NCBI RefSeq assembly: GCF_031127875.1
Contig: NZ_JARXIA010000008.1
Coordinates: forward strand, 62,001-126,000
Direction: 5' to 3'
Origin: Pelagicoccus sp. SDUM812005
GTDB taxonomy: Bacteria; Verrucomicrobiota; Verrucomicrobiia; Opitutales; Opitutaceae
DNA: 64,000 nt
The notes beneath the pieces were generated by a model. The model searched no databases, had not been told where the DNA came from, and saw only the letters and a program-made list of their open reading frames with translations. The translations under genes were made by a program, and so were the position numbers. This document shows positions 55,692 to 64,000 of this stretch, piece by piece. How positions within the stretch are numbered: the first letter of the stretch is position 1; each line of letters starts with the position of its first letter.

Positions 55692-58571
55692 ATGAAACTC
55701 CGGACCCAATTCCTCACCATCCTACTGCTCGTTTTCGGCAGCCTCTGCATCCTCCTCTTCCTCGGCCGCCAACGCCTCAGCGAAGCCGTGGCCGACACCG
55801 AGCAAATCGTCGACCACCAGTTCAATCCCCTCGTCTTCGAAAACGCGCCCCGCCTCCAGGAAACCTACGAAGGCCTCACCGGCTTGCTCAACACCATCCG
55901 TGACGCCAACCAAGCCCGCATCGCCCAAATCAAGTCCACCTACCTCAGCCGCTCGCATGACGAGATCCAACGCCTCAGCTCCGACGCCCGTCGCAGCCTG
56001 CAAAACATGGAGTCCACCCTCCAAATCCTGAGCAAGACCCTCCCCGTCGCCCTCAAGACCGACTGGGAAAGCCACCAGCAAACCATCAACAACTGGATAC
56101 AAGAAGAACGCCAAATCATCCAGCTCACCGAAGAGCTCTCCGAACAAATCTCCCAACGCGCCCACTACCACGAACTGGCCGAGCAATCCTTCATCCCCTT
56201 CCGAGCCAGCATCGACACCCTCGGCGAACGCGCCGACCAGCAGCTCCTCGCCCCAGACCCAAGCGCCAAGGTCGCAGACCTCGGCAAAGCCGTCAGCCTC
56301 ATCCTCAACGCCGACCGCGACTCCTTCCAAGCCCGCATGGCCGCCCAACGCATCGTCCTCCACGTCGAGACCGACACCCAGCGCTACCACCGCACCCGGG
56401 CCGAATACGAGGACAACATGGAGCAAATCGTCCAACGTCTCAGCCAAGCCCAAACCCTGCTCGGCAACTCCGAAAACATCGGTTTCGCCGTCGTCAACGA
56501 CCTCTACCGCAAATGGGCCCAGCACTCCGCCGCCGCCGTCGCCATCTCCGACCAGATCCTCGACAAGCTCCGCTTGCGCGAACGCCGCATCCACGACGCC
56601 AACCTCCTCTTCGCCCAAAGCCAGGACTGGCTCTCCAAAGCCCACGCCCGCCTCAAGTCCATCGCCGTGCAGGAGTTCGCCGCCTTCGAAACCGCCCGCA
56701 CCGAAGCCCTCAGCACCAGCGACAATATCCGCAATCGGGCCCGATCCTACCTCACCCTCTTCAACTTCCTGGCCATCCTCGCCTTCCTCTGCTTCCTCGT
56801 CCTGCTCGTTTTCCAAAGGCGACTCGTCCGCAACCTCATCGGCCTCTCCACCTACCTCTCCGAGCTCGACGAAAAAAAGCTCAGCACCCCCTACCGCACC
56901 CCGCCCCAACGCATCCTCCCCAGCCTCGAGCTCACGCAGCTCGCCGACAACCTCAACGCCATGCGGGGACGCCTCGTCGACATCATCCAAGCCCACAAGG
57001 ACGCCCTCACCCGCCTCTCCCGTTCCGAAACCCGCTTCTCCAGCCTCTTCTACAACTCCGTCTCCCCCACCCTGCTCGCCAACCCCCAGACCGGCAAGAT
57101 CGTCGACGCCAACCAAGCCGCCGCAGAACTCTACCAAGTCAGCATCGAGCAACTCCGCGAAAGCGAGCTCGCCCAGTTCGACGCCGCCAGCGCCTCCTCC
57201 CAACACACCATCGCCCAAAGCATCAAACAGCTTCCCGCCACCCATTCCCTCCAGTTCGGAAGCCTCCAGCGACGCTCCGACCAAAGCACCTTCGACGCCC
57301 AAGTCTACGCCGGCACGGTGGAAATCGACGCCGCTCCCCACGCCCTCATTCTCATCAACGACATCAGCAAACGCGTCGAATTCGAGCAACAACTCCTCAA
57401 GGCCAAGGAAGCGGCCGAAGCCTCCAGCCGCGCCAAGGACGAGTTTCTCTCCGTCATGAGCCACGAGCTCCGCACCCCCCTCAACCCCATCATCGGCTAC
57501 GCCCAACTGCTCGAATCGAGCTCCTCCCCCGAATCCGACGCCAACGAATTCGCCCAAGGCATCCTCACCGGCGCCAACCACATGCTCGGCGTCGTCGACC
57601 GCATCCTCCAGTTCACCCACCTCAGCCAAGACGAATCCCCCGCCACCCCCCAAATCTTCACCCTCGACACCCTCCTCCAAGAATCCCGCGACTACGCCCG
57701 CCTCAACGCCCAAGGCGGACAAGTCACCTTCCAAAACGGCAGCGACACCCTGCAAGCCATCTTCCCCAGCGCCACCCTCAAGGGCCCCAAGCTCAACCTC
57801 ACCCAAATCCTGCTCAACCTCCTCGAGAACGCCCTCAAATACGCCGAAGGCTCCCCCATAAAGATCACCACCGGGCTCACCCAAAGCGCCAAGGCCTGCA
57901 CCCTCCACCTCATCGTCGAAGACCAAGGCCCCGGCGTGCCCGAAACCTTCCGCAAGGCCCTATTCTCCCCCTTCACCCAAGCCGACAGCTCCTTCACCCG
58001 CCAGCACGAAGGCCTCGGGCTCGGACTCGCCATCTGCCACAAGCTCGCCACCCAGGCCGACGGCGATATCGCCTACGAGCCCAACTCCCCCAAAGGCAGC
58101 CGCTTCACCGCCACCTTCCCCGTCACTCTCACCCAAACCCTGCCCCTCGCCGAAAACGCGCCGTCCCAAGCCGACGCCTCCAGCCGCCCCGCTTCCCTGC
58201 CGCAAACCCAAATCCTCCTCGTCGAGGACAACCCCGAAAACGCCCGCTACCTCACCTACGTCCTCGACCAGATGGGCTGCCACGTCGACTTCGCCGACAA
58301 CGGCCCCCAAGCCATCGAGAAAGCCCAACAAAAACGCTATCACGCCGCCCTCATCGACATCTCCCTCAAAGGCATGGACGGCCTCGAAATCCTCGATCGG
58401 CTCAACCAAATCCCCACGTTCAAGGAAGCGACCAAAAGCATCGCCGTCACCGCCCACGCCTCCAACAGCCTGCGCGACACCTGCCTCTCCCACGGCTTCC
58501 ACGACTTCCTCACCAAGCCCGTCTCCGCCCAACTGCTCGGCAACACCATCCAACGGCACCTCGCCCACTAA
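55692..58571 (+). CDS. Membrane hybrid sensor kinase (sensor-HAMP-PAS-kinase-receiver)
   Basis: About 959 residues from ATG 55692, where MKLRTQFLTILLLVFGSLCIL begins a signal anchor; an in-frame upstream start would precede this anchor with unlikely sequence. A 330-residue helical periplasmic sensor follows, then helix two (about 352-375, FNFLAILAFLCFLVLLVF), HAMP and PAS (about 445-560). His591 lies in SVMSHELRTPLNPIIG. The ATPase domain has LLNLLENALKYAEG, VEDQGPGVP and GLGLGLAICHK. The C-terminal receiver (about 840-955) has LVEDNPENAR, LIDISLKGMDG and FLTKPV. The all-helical periplasmic region suggests a ligand- or partner-sensing four-helix bundle. The target is unknown. Confidence 0.9.
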   Translation: MKLRTQFLTILLLVFGSLCILLFLGRQRLSEAVADTEQIVDHQFNPLVFENAPRLQETYEGLTGLLNTIRDANQARIAQIKSTYLSRSHDEIQRLSSDARRSLQNMESTLQILSKTLPVALKTDWESHQQTINNWIQEERQIIQLTEELSEQISQRAHYHELAEQSFIPFRASIDTLGERADQQLLAPDPSAKVADLGKAVSLILNADRDSFQARMAAQRIVLHVETDTQRYHRTRAEYEDNMEQIVQRLSQAQTLLGNSENIGFAVVNDLYRKWAQHSAAAVAISDQILDKLRLRERRIHDANLLFAQSQDWLSKAHARLKSIAVQEFAAFETARTEALSTSDNIRNRARSYLTLFNFLAILAFLCFLVLLVFQRRLVRNLIGLSTYLSELDEKKLSTPYRTPPQRILPSLELTQLADNLNAMRGRLVDIIQAHKDALTRLSRSETRFSSLFYNSVSPTLLANPQTGKIVDANQAAAELYQVSIEQLRESELAQFDAASASSQHTIAQSIKQLPATHSLQFGSLQRRSDQSTFDAQVYAGTVEIDAAPHALILINDISKRVEFEQQLLKAKEAAEASSRAKDEFLSVMSHELRTPLNPIIGYAQLLESSSSPESDANEFAQGILTGANHMLGVVDRILQFTHLSQDESPATPQIFTLDTLLQESRDYARLNAQGGQVTFQNGSDTLQAIFPSATLKGPKLNLTQILLNLLENALKYAEGSPIKITTGLTQSAKACTLHLIVEDQGPGVPETFRKALFSPFTQADSSFTRQHEGLGLGLAICHKLATQADGDIAYEPNSPKGSRFTATFPVTLTQTLPLAENAPSQADASSRPASLPQTQILLVEDNPENARYLTYVLDQMGCHVDFADNGPQAIEKAQQKRYHAALIDISLKGMDGLEILDRLNQIPTFKEATKSIAVTAHASNSLRDTCLSHGFHDFLTKPVSAQLLGNTIQRHLAH

Positions 58572-58804
58572 ACGCGCCCCCAGCGCTCGGCCGCCCAGAC
58601 CCTCTGCGGCCTCCAAAGAAAGGTCCGCGCCCGACCGCCGCAAGCGCCGCACATTCGTGATCGACGCGTCAACTCGTCGTATCCATTCTCTCGCAAAAGC
58701 ACCGCGACTCGAGGAAGCCTCCGCCGCCGCAGCTACAACCTTCGCAAACTTTCGCGGAACCGAAGCCGCCCGATCATAAGAGCCACGCTCCCTCCTTCCA
58801 CGCC

Positions 58805-60598
58805 ATGAACTGGGAAATCGCAATCGTCCTCCTGACCCTACTGGCCATGCTCGCGAGCTTCGTCTACGAGCGCATCCCCACCGAGCTCACCGCCCTCGTC
58901 GGCCTATCCTTCCTCCTCCTTACCGGCATCCTCGGCACCCCCGACGCCCTCGCCGCCTTCTCGAACGCCGCCCCCATCACCGTCGGGGCCATGTTCATCG
59001 TCAGCGCCGCCCTGGAAAAAAGCGGAGCCATCCAGTCCGTCGCCCAACGCCTGCAAGCGTACCCCAACGCCCGCGTCAGCATCGTCCTCCCCCTCCTTAT
59101 CCTCGCCGTCGCCTCCGTGTCGGCCTTCATCAACAACACCCCCGTCGTCGTCATCTTCCTCCCAGTCGTCCTCTCGATCGCAAAGCAGCTCCGCATCCCG
59201 CCCTCCAAGCTGCTCATCCCCCTCTCCTTCGCCTCCATCTTCGGCGGCAACTGCACCCTCGTCGGCACCAGCACCAACATCGTCATCTCCTCCGTCGCTG
59301 AGTCCCAAGGCCTCGCCCCCTTCTCCCTCTTCGAACTGGCCTGGGTCGGACTCCCCCTCCTCGCCGCCGGCACCCTCTACCTCTGCACCGTCGGCTACCG
59401 CATGCTCCCCCACCGCGAAACCGTCAGCTCCATCCTCAGCGAAGACCAGCGCCGCGAATACATCATCGAAGCCTTCCTCGGCGAAGACTCCCCCCTCCAC
59501 AACAAAAGCCTCGCCTCCATCCCCCACTTCCACTCCAGCGGCCTCCGCCCCCTCGAAATCATCCGCCACGGCGTCGCCCTCCGCGACGACCCCAACCAAG
59601 TTCCTCTCCAGCTGGGCGACCGCGTTCTCATCGCCGCCAGCCCCCGCGCCCTCGCCCAAGCCCCCAAAGGCGACGCCCTCGCCGCCTTCATCGAACAGTG
59701 CGGGATGGAACAAATCGCCTCCGTGGAAGGAGGCTTCGTCGAAGTCGCCCTCCGCTCCGAAACCAACCTCGCCGGCCACACCCCAGCATCCCTCAACTTC
59801 CGCCAACGCTACCGCCTCGCCCCCGTCGCCATCCACCGCAACGGTCGCAACCTCAGCGAAAACGTCGCCCAAATGCCCCTCAAAGGCGGCGATATCCTCC
59901 TGCTGCTCGGCAGCCGCGAAGCCATCGCCAAGCTCCGCCAAGAGCCCGACTTCGTCGTCATCGACGAAACCCCGATCGAGCCCCCCGCCCCGAGCCGCTA
60001 TCGCAATCTCACCCTCCTCGCCATCGCAGGCATGATCGCCGCTTCCGCCGCCGGGCTCATCCCCATCGCCGGAGCCGCCATCATCGCCTCCACCTTCCTC
60101 ATCCTCGCCGGCTGCCTCACCCCCCAAGACGCTTACCGCGCCATCCAGTGGCCCATCCTCTTCCTCATCTTCGCCATGCTCGGCGTCGGCAAAGCCCTCG
60201 AAACCAGCGGAGCCACCGCCCTGCTCGCCAACACCCTCGTCCACGCAACCCAAAGCTTCGTCGCCGAACCTTGGCGGCCGCTGGCCCTGCTCGCCGCCAT
60301 CTACCTGGTCACCACCATCCTCACCGAAATCCTCTCCAACAACGCCGCCGCCGTCCTCATGGCCACCCTCGCCATCGGCTCCGCCCAAACTCTCGGCGTC
60401 GACCCAAAGCCCTTCCTCGTAGCCGTCGCCATCGCCGCCTCCGCCAGCTTCGCCACCCCCATCGGCTACCAAACCAACACCTACGTCTACGGCATCGGAG
60501 GCTACCGCTTCACCGACTTCCTCAAAATCGGCATCCCCCTCAATCTAGTCGCCTTCCTCGTCGCCGTCCTCGTCATCCCCCTCCTCTGGAGCTTCTAA
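58805..60598 (+). CDS. SLC13-family permease with two RCK-C (TrkA-C) domains
   Basis: A 597-residue protein. About five N-terminal helices contain SAFINNTPVVVIFLPVV and FGGNCTLVGTSTNIVISS, the first Na/substrate hairpin of the divalent-anion:sodium symporters. Two soluble TrkA-C domains (about 205-385) follow, for example LQLGDRVLIAASPRALA and LKGGDILLLLGSREAIAKL. The C-terminal helices carry the second hairpin: LTEILSNNAAAVLMATLAI and ATPIGYQTNTYVYGIGGYRF. RCK-C-containing SLC13 members often move sulphate or dicarboxylates, with nucleotide or ligand regulation through TrkA-C. The exact substrate is unknown. It is a single gene with no partners. Confidence 0.88.
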   Translation: MNWEIAIVLLTLLAMLASFVYERIPTELTALVGLSFLLLTGILGTPDALAAFSNAAPITVGAMFIVSAALEKSGAIQSVAQRLQAYPNARVSIVLPLLILAVASVSAFINNTPVVVIFLPVVLSIAKQLRIPPSKLLIPLSFASIFGGNCTLVGTSTNIVISSVAESQGLAPFSLFELAWVGLPLLAAGTLYLCTVGYRMLPHRETVSSILSEDQRREYIIEAFLGEDSPLHNKSLASIPHFHSSGLRPLEIIRHGVALRDDPNQVPLQLGDRVLIAASPRALAQAPKGDALAAFIEQCGMEQIASVEGGFVEVALRSETNLAGHTPASLNFRQRYRLAPVAIHRNGRNLSENVAQMPLKGGDILLLLGSREAIAKLRQEPDFVVIDETPIEPPAPSRYRNLTLLAIAGMIAASAAGLIPIAGAAIIASTFLILAGCLTPQDAYRAIQWPILFLIFAMLGVGKALETSGATALLANTLVHATQSFVAEPWRPLALLAAIYLVTTILTEILSNNAAAVLMATLAIGSAQTLGVDPKPFLVAVAIAASASFATPIGYQTNTYVYGIGGYRFTDFLKIGIPLNLVAFLVAVLVIPLLWSF

Positions 60599-60711
60599 CA
60601 GCCCCTCCATGACCAACGGCCTAGCCAACAACAGGCCGATCGGCACTGCCCTCCAGCCATGACCTTCGGTAGAATCCCGGGCAAACCAAACGCCCCGACC
60701 ACCCCACGCCT

Positions 60712-61635
60712 ATGCCCATCCTGCAAGCAAACTCCCTCTGCAAACGCTTCGGCTCCACCCCGGCCCTGCAAGACCTCAGCCTAGAAATCCAAGCCGGATC
60801 CTGCTACGGGCTGCTCGGCCCCAACGGCGCCGGCAAAAGCACCTTCATGAGCATCGTCTCCGGATTCCTGACCCCAGACTCCGGCACCCTAAGCCTCGCA
60901 GGCAAGCAGCTCGACCCCAACGACACCGCCCAAAAGAAAAAGATCGGCCTCTCCCCCCAGCACATCGCCCTCTATAAAGAGCTCTCCGCCGAACAAAACC
61001 TCAAACTCTTCGGCAAGCTCTACGGCCTCTCCGGCAAAACCCTGTCCCAGCAAATCGAATACGCCCTCGAAGTCGCCCAGCTGGCCGACCGACGCAAGCC
61101 CCCCGTCAAGGAATACTCCGGCGGCATGAAGCGACGCCTCAACATCGCCGCCGCCCTCATGCACAAGCCCCAGGTCCTCCTCTGCGACGAACCCACCGTC
61201 GGCGTCGACCCCCAATCCCGCAACGCCATCTTCGACACCCTCCTCCAACTCAAGTCCGAAGGCATGACCATCGTCTACTCCACCCACTACATGGAAGAAG
61301 CCGAACGCCTCTGCGACCAAATCGCCATCATCGACGCCGGAACCATCCTTCGCACCGGCACCCTCGACGCCCTCCTGCAAGAGCTCCCTCGCTCCAACCT
61401 CATCCGAGCTCGCGCCAGCCAGCTCAGCGCCCAGCGCCAAGCCGACCTCGCCCGCTTCGGCGCCCTCTCCCGCGACGCCGCCACCCTCGAGCTGCAAACC
61501 GCCCCCGACTTCAAGCTCTCCAGCTTCTTCCACTGGGCCGAAGAGCACGGCCTCGACCCCACCCATTTCCAAATCGCCCGCCCCACCCTCGAAAACCTCT
61601 TCCTCCACCTCACCGGCAAAGCCCTGAGAGAGTAG
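60712..61635 (+). CDS. ABC transporter ATP-binding protein (ABC-2 exporter type)
   Basis: A 307-residue protein. Walker A GPNGAGKST is near residue 36, the Q-loop region is in LSPQHIALYKELSAEQNL, the signature YSGGMKRRLNIAAAL lies near 134, Walker B LLCDEPTVGVDP near 160 and the switch histidine in STHYMEEAE near 192. About 85 residues of C-terminal extension are typical of drug/Nod-type ABC-2 exporters. It works as a dimer with the permease gene 60 nt downstream. The exported compound is unknown. Confidence 0.92.
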   Translation: MPILQANSLCKRFGSTPALQDLSLEIQAGSCYGLLGPNGAGKSTFMSIVSGFLTPDSGTLSLAGKQLDPNDTAQKKKIGLSPQHIALYKELSAEQNLKLFGKLYGLSGKTLSQQIEYALEVAQLADRRKPPVKEYSGGMKRRLNIAAALMHKPQVLLCDEPTVGVDPQSRNAIFDTLLQLKSEGMTIVYSTHYMEEAERLCDQIAIIDAGTILRTGTLDALLQELPRSNLIRARASQLSAQRQADLARFGALSRDAATLELQTAPDFKLSSFFHWAEEHGLDPTHFQIARPTLENLFLHLTGKALRE

Positions 61636-61695
61636 CCCACCGAAATCACCCCTCGCCAGTCACCCACCGTCTCCAGGCCCCCGGCCCCCAACGAA

Positions 61696-63042
61696 ATGAA
61701 AGCTACCCTCACCCTCGTCCGCAAGGACTTCACCCTCTTCCTCAAGGACAAGACCGCCATCCTGCTCACCTTCCTCGTCCCCTTCTTCGTCATCTACATC
61801 GTCGGAAACATCTTCTCCGGCGCCGGCGACAACGGCGGCCTCTCGTCCAGCATAAAGCTGGCCGTCTACAACGAGTCGGGCGACCGCAACGCCCAAGCCC
61901 TCATCGACGGCCTGGCCGCCGAGAAAAGCATCGAGCTCGTGCAAGACACCGCCGGTCCGGGCGACACCCGAATCCCATTCGACCGCACGTCGATCCGCCA
62001 AGGCATCGTCGACCACCACTACAACTTCGCCCTCGTCATCCCAGAAAACTACCTCAAGGAAGACGGCATCGGCCTCCGCCTCGAATTCCTCTCCAACCCC
62101 AAAAACCAAATCGAGGCCCAAATCATCAACGGCCTCGTGCAAAAGGCCATCTTCACCAAACTGCCCCAGCTCCTGTCCGGCCAACTGGACACCTACCAAC
62201 GCGAGCTCATGGGCGACCAGAAATACACGGAGTTCATGGACGGCATGGCAGCCCTCATCGCCCTCTCCTACGAAGAGGTCGAATACGAGGACCTCCGCTC
62301 CAACATCAGCTTCGCAGGCCTCGCCAAACTCCTCTCCGGCGACGACGCCGACGCAGAAAGCGCCAACGGCAGCTCCGCCTTCATCGAAGGCATCATCGAC
62401 CTCGACGAAGACCAGGTCTTCGGCAAGGAACTCAAAAATCCCTACCTCACCCGCATGATCGGCGGCTACGCCATCATGTTCCTCCTCTTCGCCACCACCG
62501 GCTCCGCCGCCTCCCTCTTCGAAGAACGAAACGACGGCATCTTCCTGCGCCTGCTCTCCATGCCCGTCAAACGTACCCACATCCTCTGGTCAAAGTTCAT
62601 CTTCAACACCCTCCTCGGCGTCACCCAAGCCCTCACCCTCTTCATCGCCTCCTCCTTCCTCTTCCATGTCGAAGTCTTCCCCCACCTCCTCAACCTCTTC
62701 GTCGTCAGCCTCTTCGCCTCCGCCGCCTGCACCGCCTTCGGCATGCTGCTCGCCTCCCTCTCCAGAACCCCCCAGCAAGCCCAAGGCTTCGGCACCCTGC
62801 TCATCATTAGCATGAGCGCCATGGGCGGCGCCTGGTTCCCGCTCAGCATGATGCCCGAGCCCATGCAGCTCATCGGCAAGTTCACCCTCGTCTACTGGGG
62901 CGTCGAATCCTACCTCGGCGCCCTCTGGGAAGAAAGCGGCCTCCTCGGCCTCATCCCGGAACTCAGCGTGCTCGCCGGCATCGCCATCGGCCTCAACCTC
63001 ATCTCCAGCTGGCGCTTCAAAACCGGCGACCTCTTCCGCTAA
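61696..63042 (+). CDS. ABC-2 type transporter permease
   Basis: A 448-residue protein. It starts with KATLTLVRKDFTLFLKDKTAI and one membrane helix (about 22-42). A large extracytoplasmic domain (about 45-255) follows, then five C-terminal helices containing LLSMPVKRTHILWSKF and GGAWFPLSMMPEPMQ, which is the ABC2_membrane_3 layout (YhhJ/DrrB-like). It pairs with the ATPase at 60712. Such exporters move lipids, drugs or polysaccharide; neighbours give no hint of the substrate. Confidence 0.9.
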   Translation: MKATLTLVRKDFTLFLKDKTAILLTFLVPFFVIYIVGNIFSGAGDNGGLSSSIKLAVYNESGDRNAQALIDGLAAEKSIELVQDTAGPGDTRIPFDRTSIRQGIVDHHYNFALVIPENYLKEDGIGLRLEFLSNPKNQIEAQIINGLVQKAIFTKLPQLLSGQLDTYQRELMGDQKYTEFMDGMAALIALSYEEVEYEDLRSNISFAGLAKLLSGDDADAESANGSSAFIEGIIDLDEDQVFGKELKNPYLTRMIGGYAIMFLLFATTGSAASLFEERNDGIFLRLLSMPVKRTHILWSKFIFNTLLGVTQALTLFIASSFLFHVEVFPHLLNLFVVSLFASAACTAFGMLLASLSRTPQQAQGFGTLLIISMSAMGGAWFPLSMMPEPMQLIGKFTLVYWGVESYLGALWEESGLLGLIPELSVLAGIAIGLNLISSWRFKTGDLFR

Positions 63043-63119
63043 GCCCTCCGCGAAGAAAAGCTTCGAAACCGAAACGAGACGCTGCGCGAATAAAGGGATA
63101 GACGATAATCGCTGGAACT

Positions 63120-63133
63120 CCTACAGTTGTAGG
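63120..63133. promoter_or_regulatory. Perfect dyad resembling a BlaI/CopY-type operator
   Basis: CCTACAGTTGTAGG is a perfect 6+2+6 palindrome containing TACAnnTGTA, the core bound by BlaI/MecI/CopY-family repressors. It lies 35 nt before the GTG at 63169, in promoter position for that gene. No BlaI-like regulator gene is in the window. Confidence 0.4.
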
Positions 63134-63168
63134 TGTACTAAAGGGAATCGTCGAAACCCCTTCCGCGC

Positions 63169-64000
63169 GTGAAACGCCCCTATCTCCTCACCCTCATTCC
63201 CATCGGACTCGCCCTCGGCTACGGCGTCGGCCAACTCGTCCCCCCCGCCACCTTCCCAAGCATCGCGGATCCCGCCCCCGACTCACACCAGCTCAGCCCA
63301 GCCCCCCTGCCTTCCGACCTGCGGCAGCTCTGGCGCGCCCGCTTCCTCAAAATCCTCGAAGAGCCGTCCTTCTCCCTGCAAAGCGCCAGCTACTACGCCG
63401 TCGCCCAGGACCTCTCCCTCCCAGACAAGCCCTACTTCCTCGAGGCCATGTATCCAGAAGGCTGGACCCGCTTCCGCGGCGACCTCCCCCTCGCCCTCTA
63501 CATGGAGTGGGCGGAACGCGACCCCGCCAGCCTTGCCCCTTTCACGGAACACCTGCTCAACACGTATCCAGATCTCGAAGACAACCTCGACGGCGTCTTC
63601 TTCAACCTCGGCCTGCAAAATCGAAGCAGCGCCCTCCGCACCATCGAAGCCATCGATAACGAGGAACACCGCCGCTTCCTCGCCGTTCAGTTCATAGAGG
63701 GCATCCGCCTCGAACACCCCGAGCAGCTCTTCCCCACCCGGCTCCGGCTCCTCGGCCCCCAAGAAACCTACGCCGACCTCAGCCCCGCAGAACTCTCCCA
63801 AGCCGCAAGCGAATATTGGGACCACCCCGAAAGCTATCCCGCCGAAAGCATCGCCATCGATTCCATGCTCGCCCTCGAAATCGGGCGACGCTACCGCAGC
63901 CACGGCATCCAACGCCTGGCAAATACCTTCCAGCAAGCAACCGCCATCGTCGGCTCCATCGTCGCCACTGGCAGCGCCTCCGAAGCCCATTTCGCCCTGC
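63169..64000 (+). CDS. Uncharacterised membrane-anchored protein (3' end outside window)
   Basis: An open frame of 277 codons begins at GTG 63169 (VKRPYLLTLIPIGLALGYGVG) and continues past the window end. One N-terminal helix (about 4-21) would anchor it, with the remainder outside the cytosol. The visible part is helical and acidic, with paired aromatic-Pro segments (for example LNTYPDLEDNLDGVFFNLGL), and resembles solenoid or repeat proteins of Verrucomicrobiota without a recognisable family. Codon use is C-ending as in neighbours, and the opposite-strand frame is its shadow. A TACAnnTGTA dyad lies just upstream. Function unknown. Confidence 0.65.
   Translation, partial: MKRPYLLTLIPIGLALGYGVGQLVPPATFPSIADPAPDSHQLSPAPLPSDLRQLWRARFLKILEEPSFSLQSASYYAVAQDLSLPDKPYFLEAMYPEGWTRFRGDLPLALYMEWAERDPASLAPFTEHLLNTYPDLEDNLDGVFFNLGLQNRSSALRTIEAIDNEEHRRFLAVQFIEGIRLEHPEQLFPTRLRLLGPQETYADLSPAELSQAASEYWDHPESYPAESIAIDSMLALEIGRRYRSHGIQRLANTFQQATAIVGSIVATGSASEAHFAL

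Noticed and set aside
55722-57926. Minus-strand open frame of about 734 codons
   Set aside because: Antisense to the membrane hybrid kinase; no recognisable motif and typical shadow composition.
56513-58660. Plus-strand frame of about 715 codons, Arg/Pro/His-rich
   Set aside because: Frame-shifted reading of the same kinase gene; low-complexity translation.

Overview
The window is GC-rich bacterial chromosome, densely coded on both strands, with a strong preference for C-ending codons and few Shine-Dalgarno sequences. Diderm features (TonB receptors, TonB/ExbBD, RND efflux), the sequence APFVVSG at the N-terminus of a TonB receptor, many soluble PAS/CheR-type kinases and a secreted sugar isomerase suggest Verrucomicrobiota, probably class Opitutae. 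That placement is inference; there is no rRNA gene to confirm it. I saw no tRNA, rRNA, CRISPR, insertion sequence or phage gene.

Region 1 (1-9363) is an iron-acquisition island. A partial nitroreductase gene is followed by two tandem copies of a cassette (TonB-dependent receptor, intercistronic terminator, PepSY-type membrane reductase), a PchR-like AraC regulator, a 55-residue four-cysteine protein and a ferritin. Three promoters in this island (before each receptor and before the Cys4/ferritin pair) carry the same 21-bp-period direct repeat at exactly the same distance from a -10-like hexamer. This is the best candidate for an undescribed system: a self-contained AraC-type iron regulon joining uptake, reduction and storage.

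Region 2 (9369-18278) holds a secreted glycine-rich protein, a PAS histidine kinase with a response regulator carrying a degenerate HD-GYP domain, a DmeF-type cation exporter, a TPR protein, an MFS transporter and a secreted sugar-phosphate isomerase-like protein. Region 3 (18605-23227) is a two-gene RND efflux operon. Region 4 (23252-39759) is a signalling hub: two giant CheB-CheR-PAS-kinase paralogues (one with an intact and one with a degenerate CheB domain), two hybrid kinases, a membrane kinase with its CheY-like partner, an isolated PilC, and an NtrC-like regulator that has lost its ATPase and sigma-54 motifs.

Region 5 (39787-50644) has a PhoD-like lipoprotein, carB, a six-gene operon (DUF3450, TtpC-like MotA/ExbB, ExbB, ExbD, TonB, TPR) arranged like the Vibrio TonB2 system, and purU. 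This operon could energise the receptors of region 1. Region 6 (50669-64000) holds a 1320-residue multi-PAS hybrid kinase, a membrane-anchored TPR protein, a membrane hybrid kinase, an SLC13 permease with RCK-C domains, an ABC-2 exporter, and an unrecognised gene cut by the window end.

Two features cut across genes. The heptamer GTATCCA/TGGATAC is strongly over-represented, on both strands and in all reading frames. The window also encodes eight histidine kinases, only two of them clearly membrane-bound.
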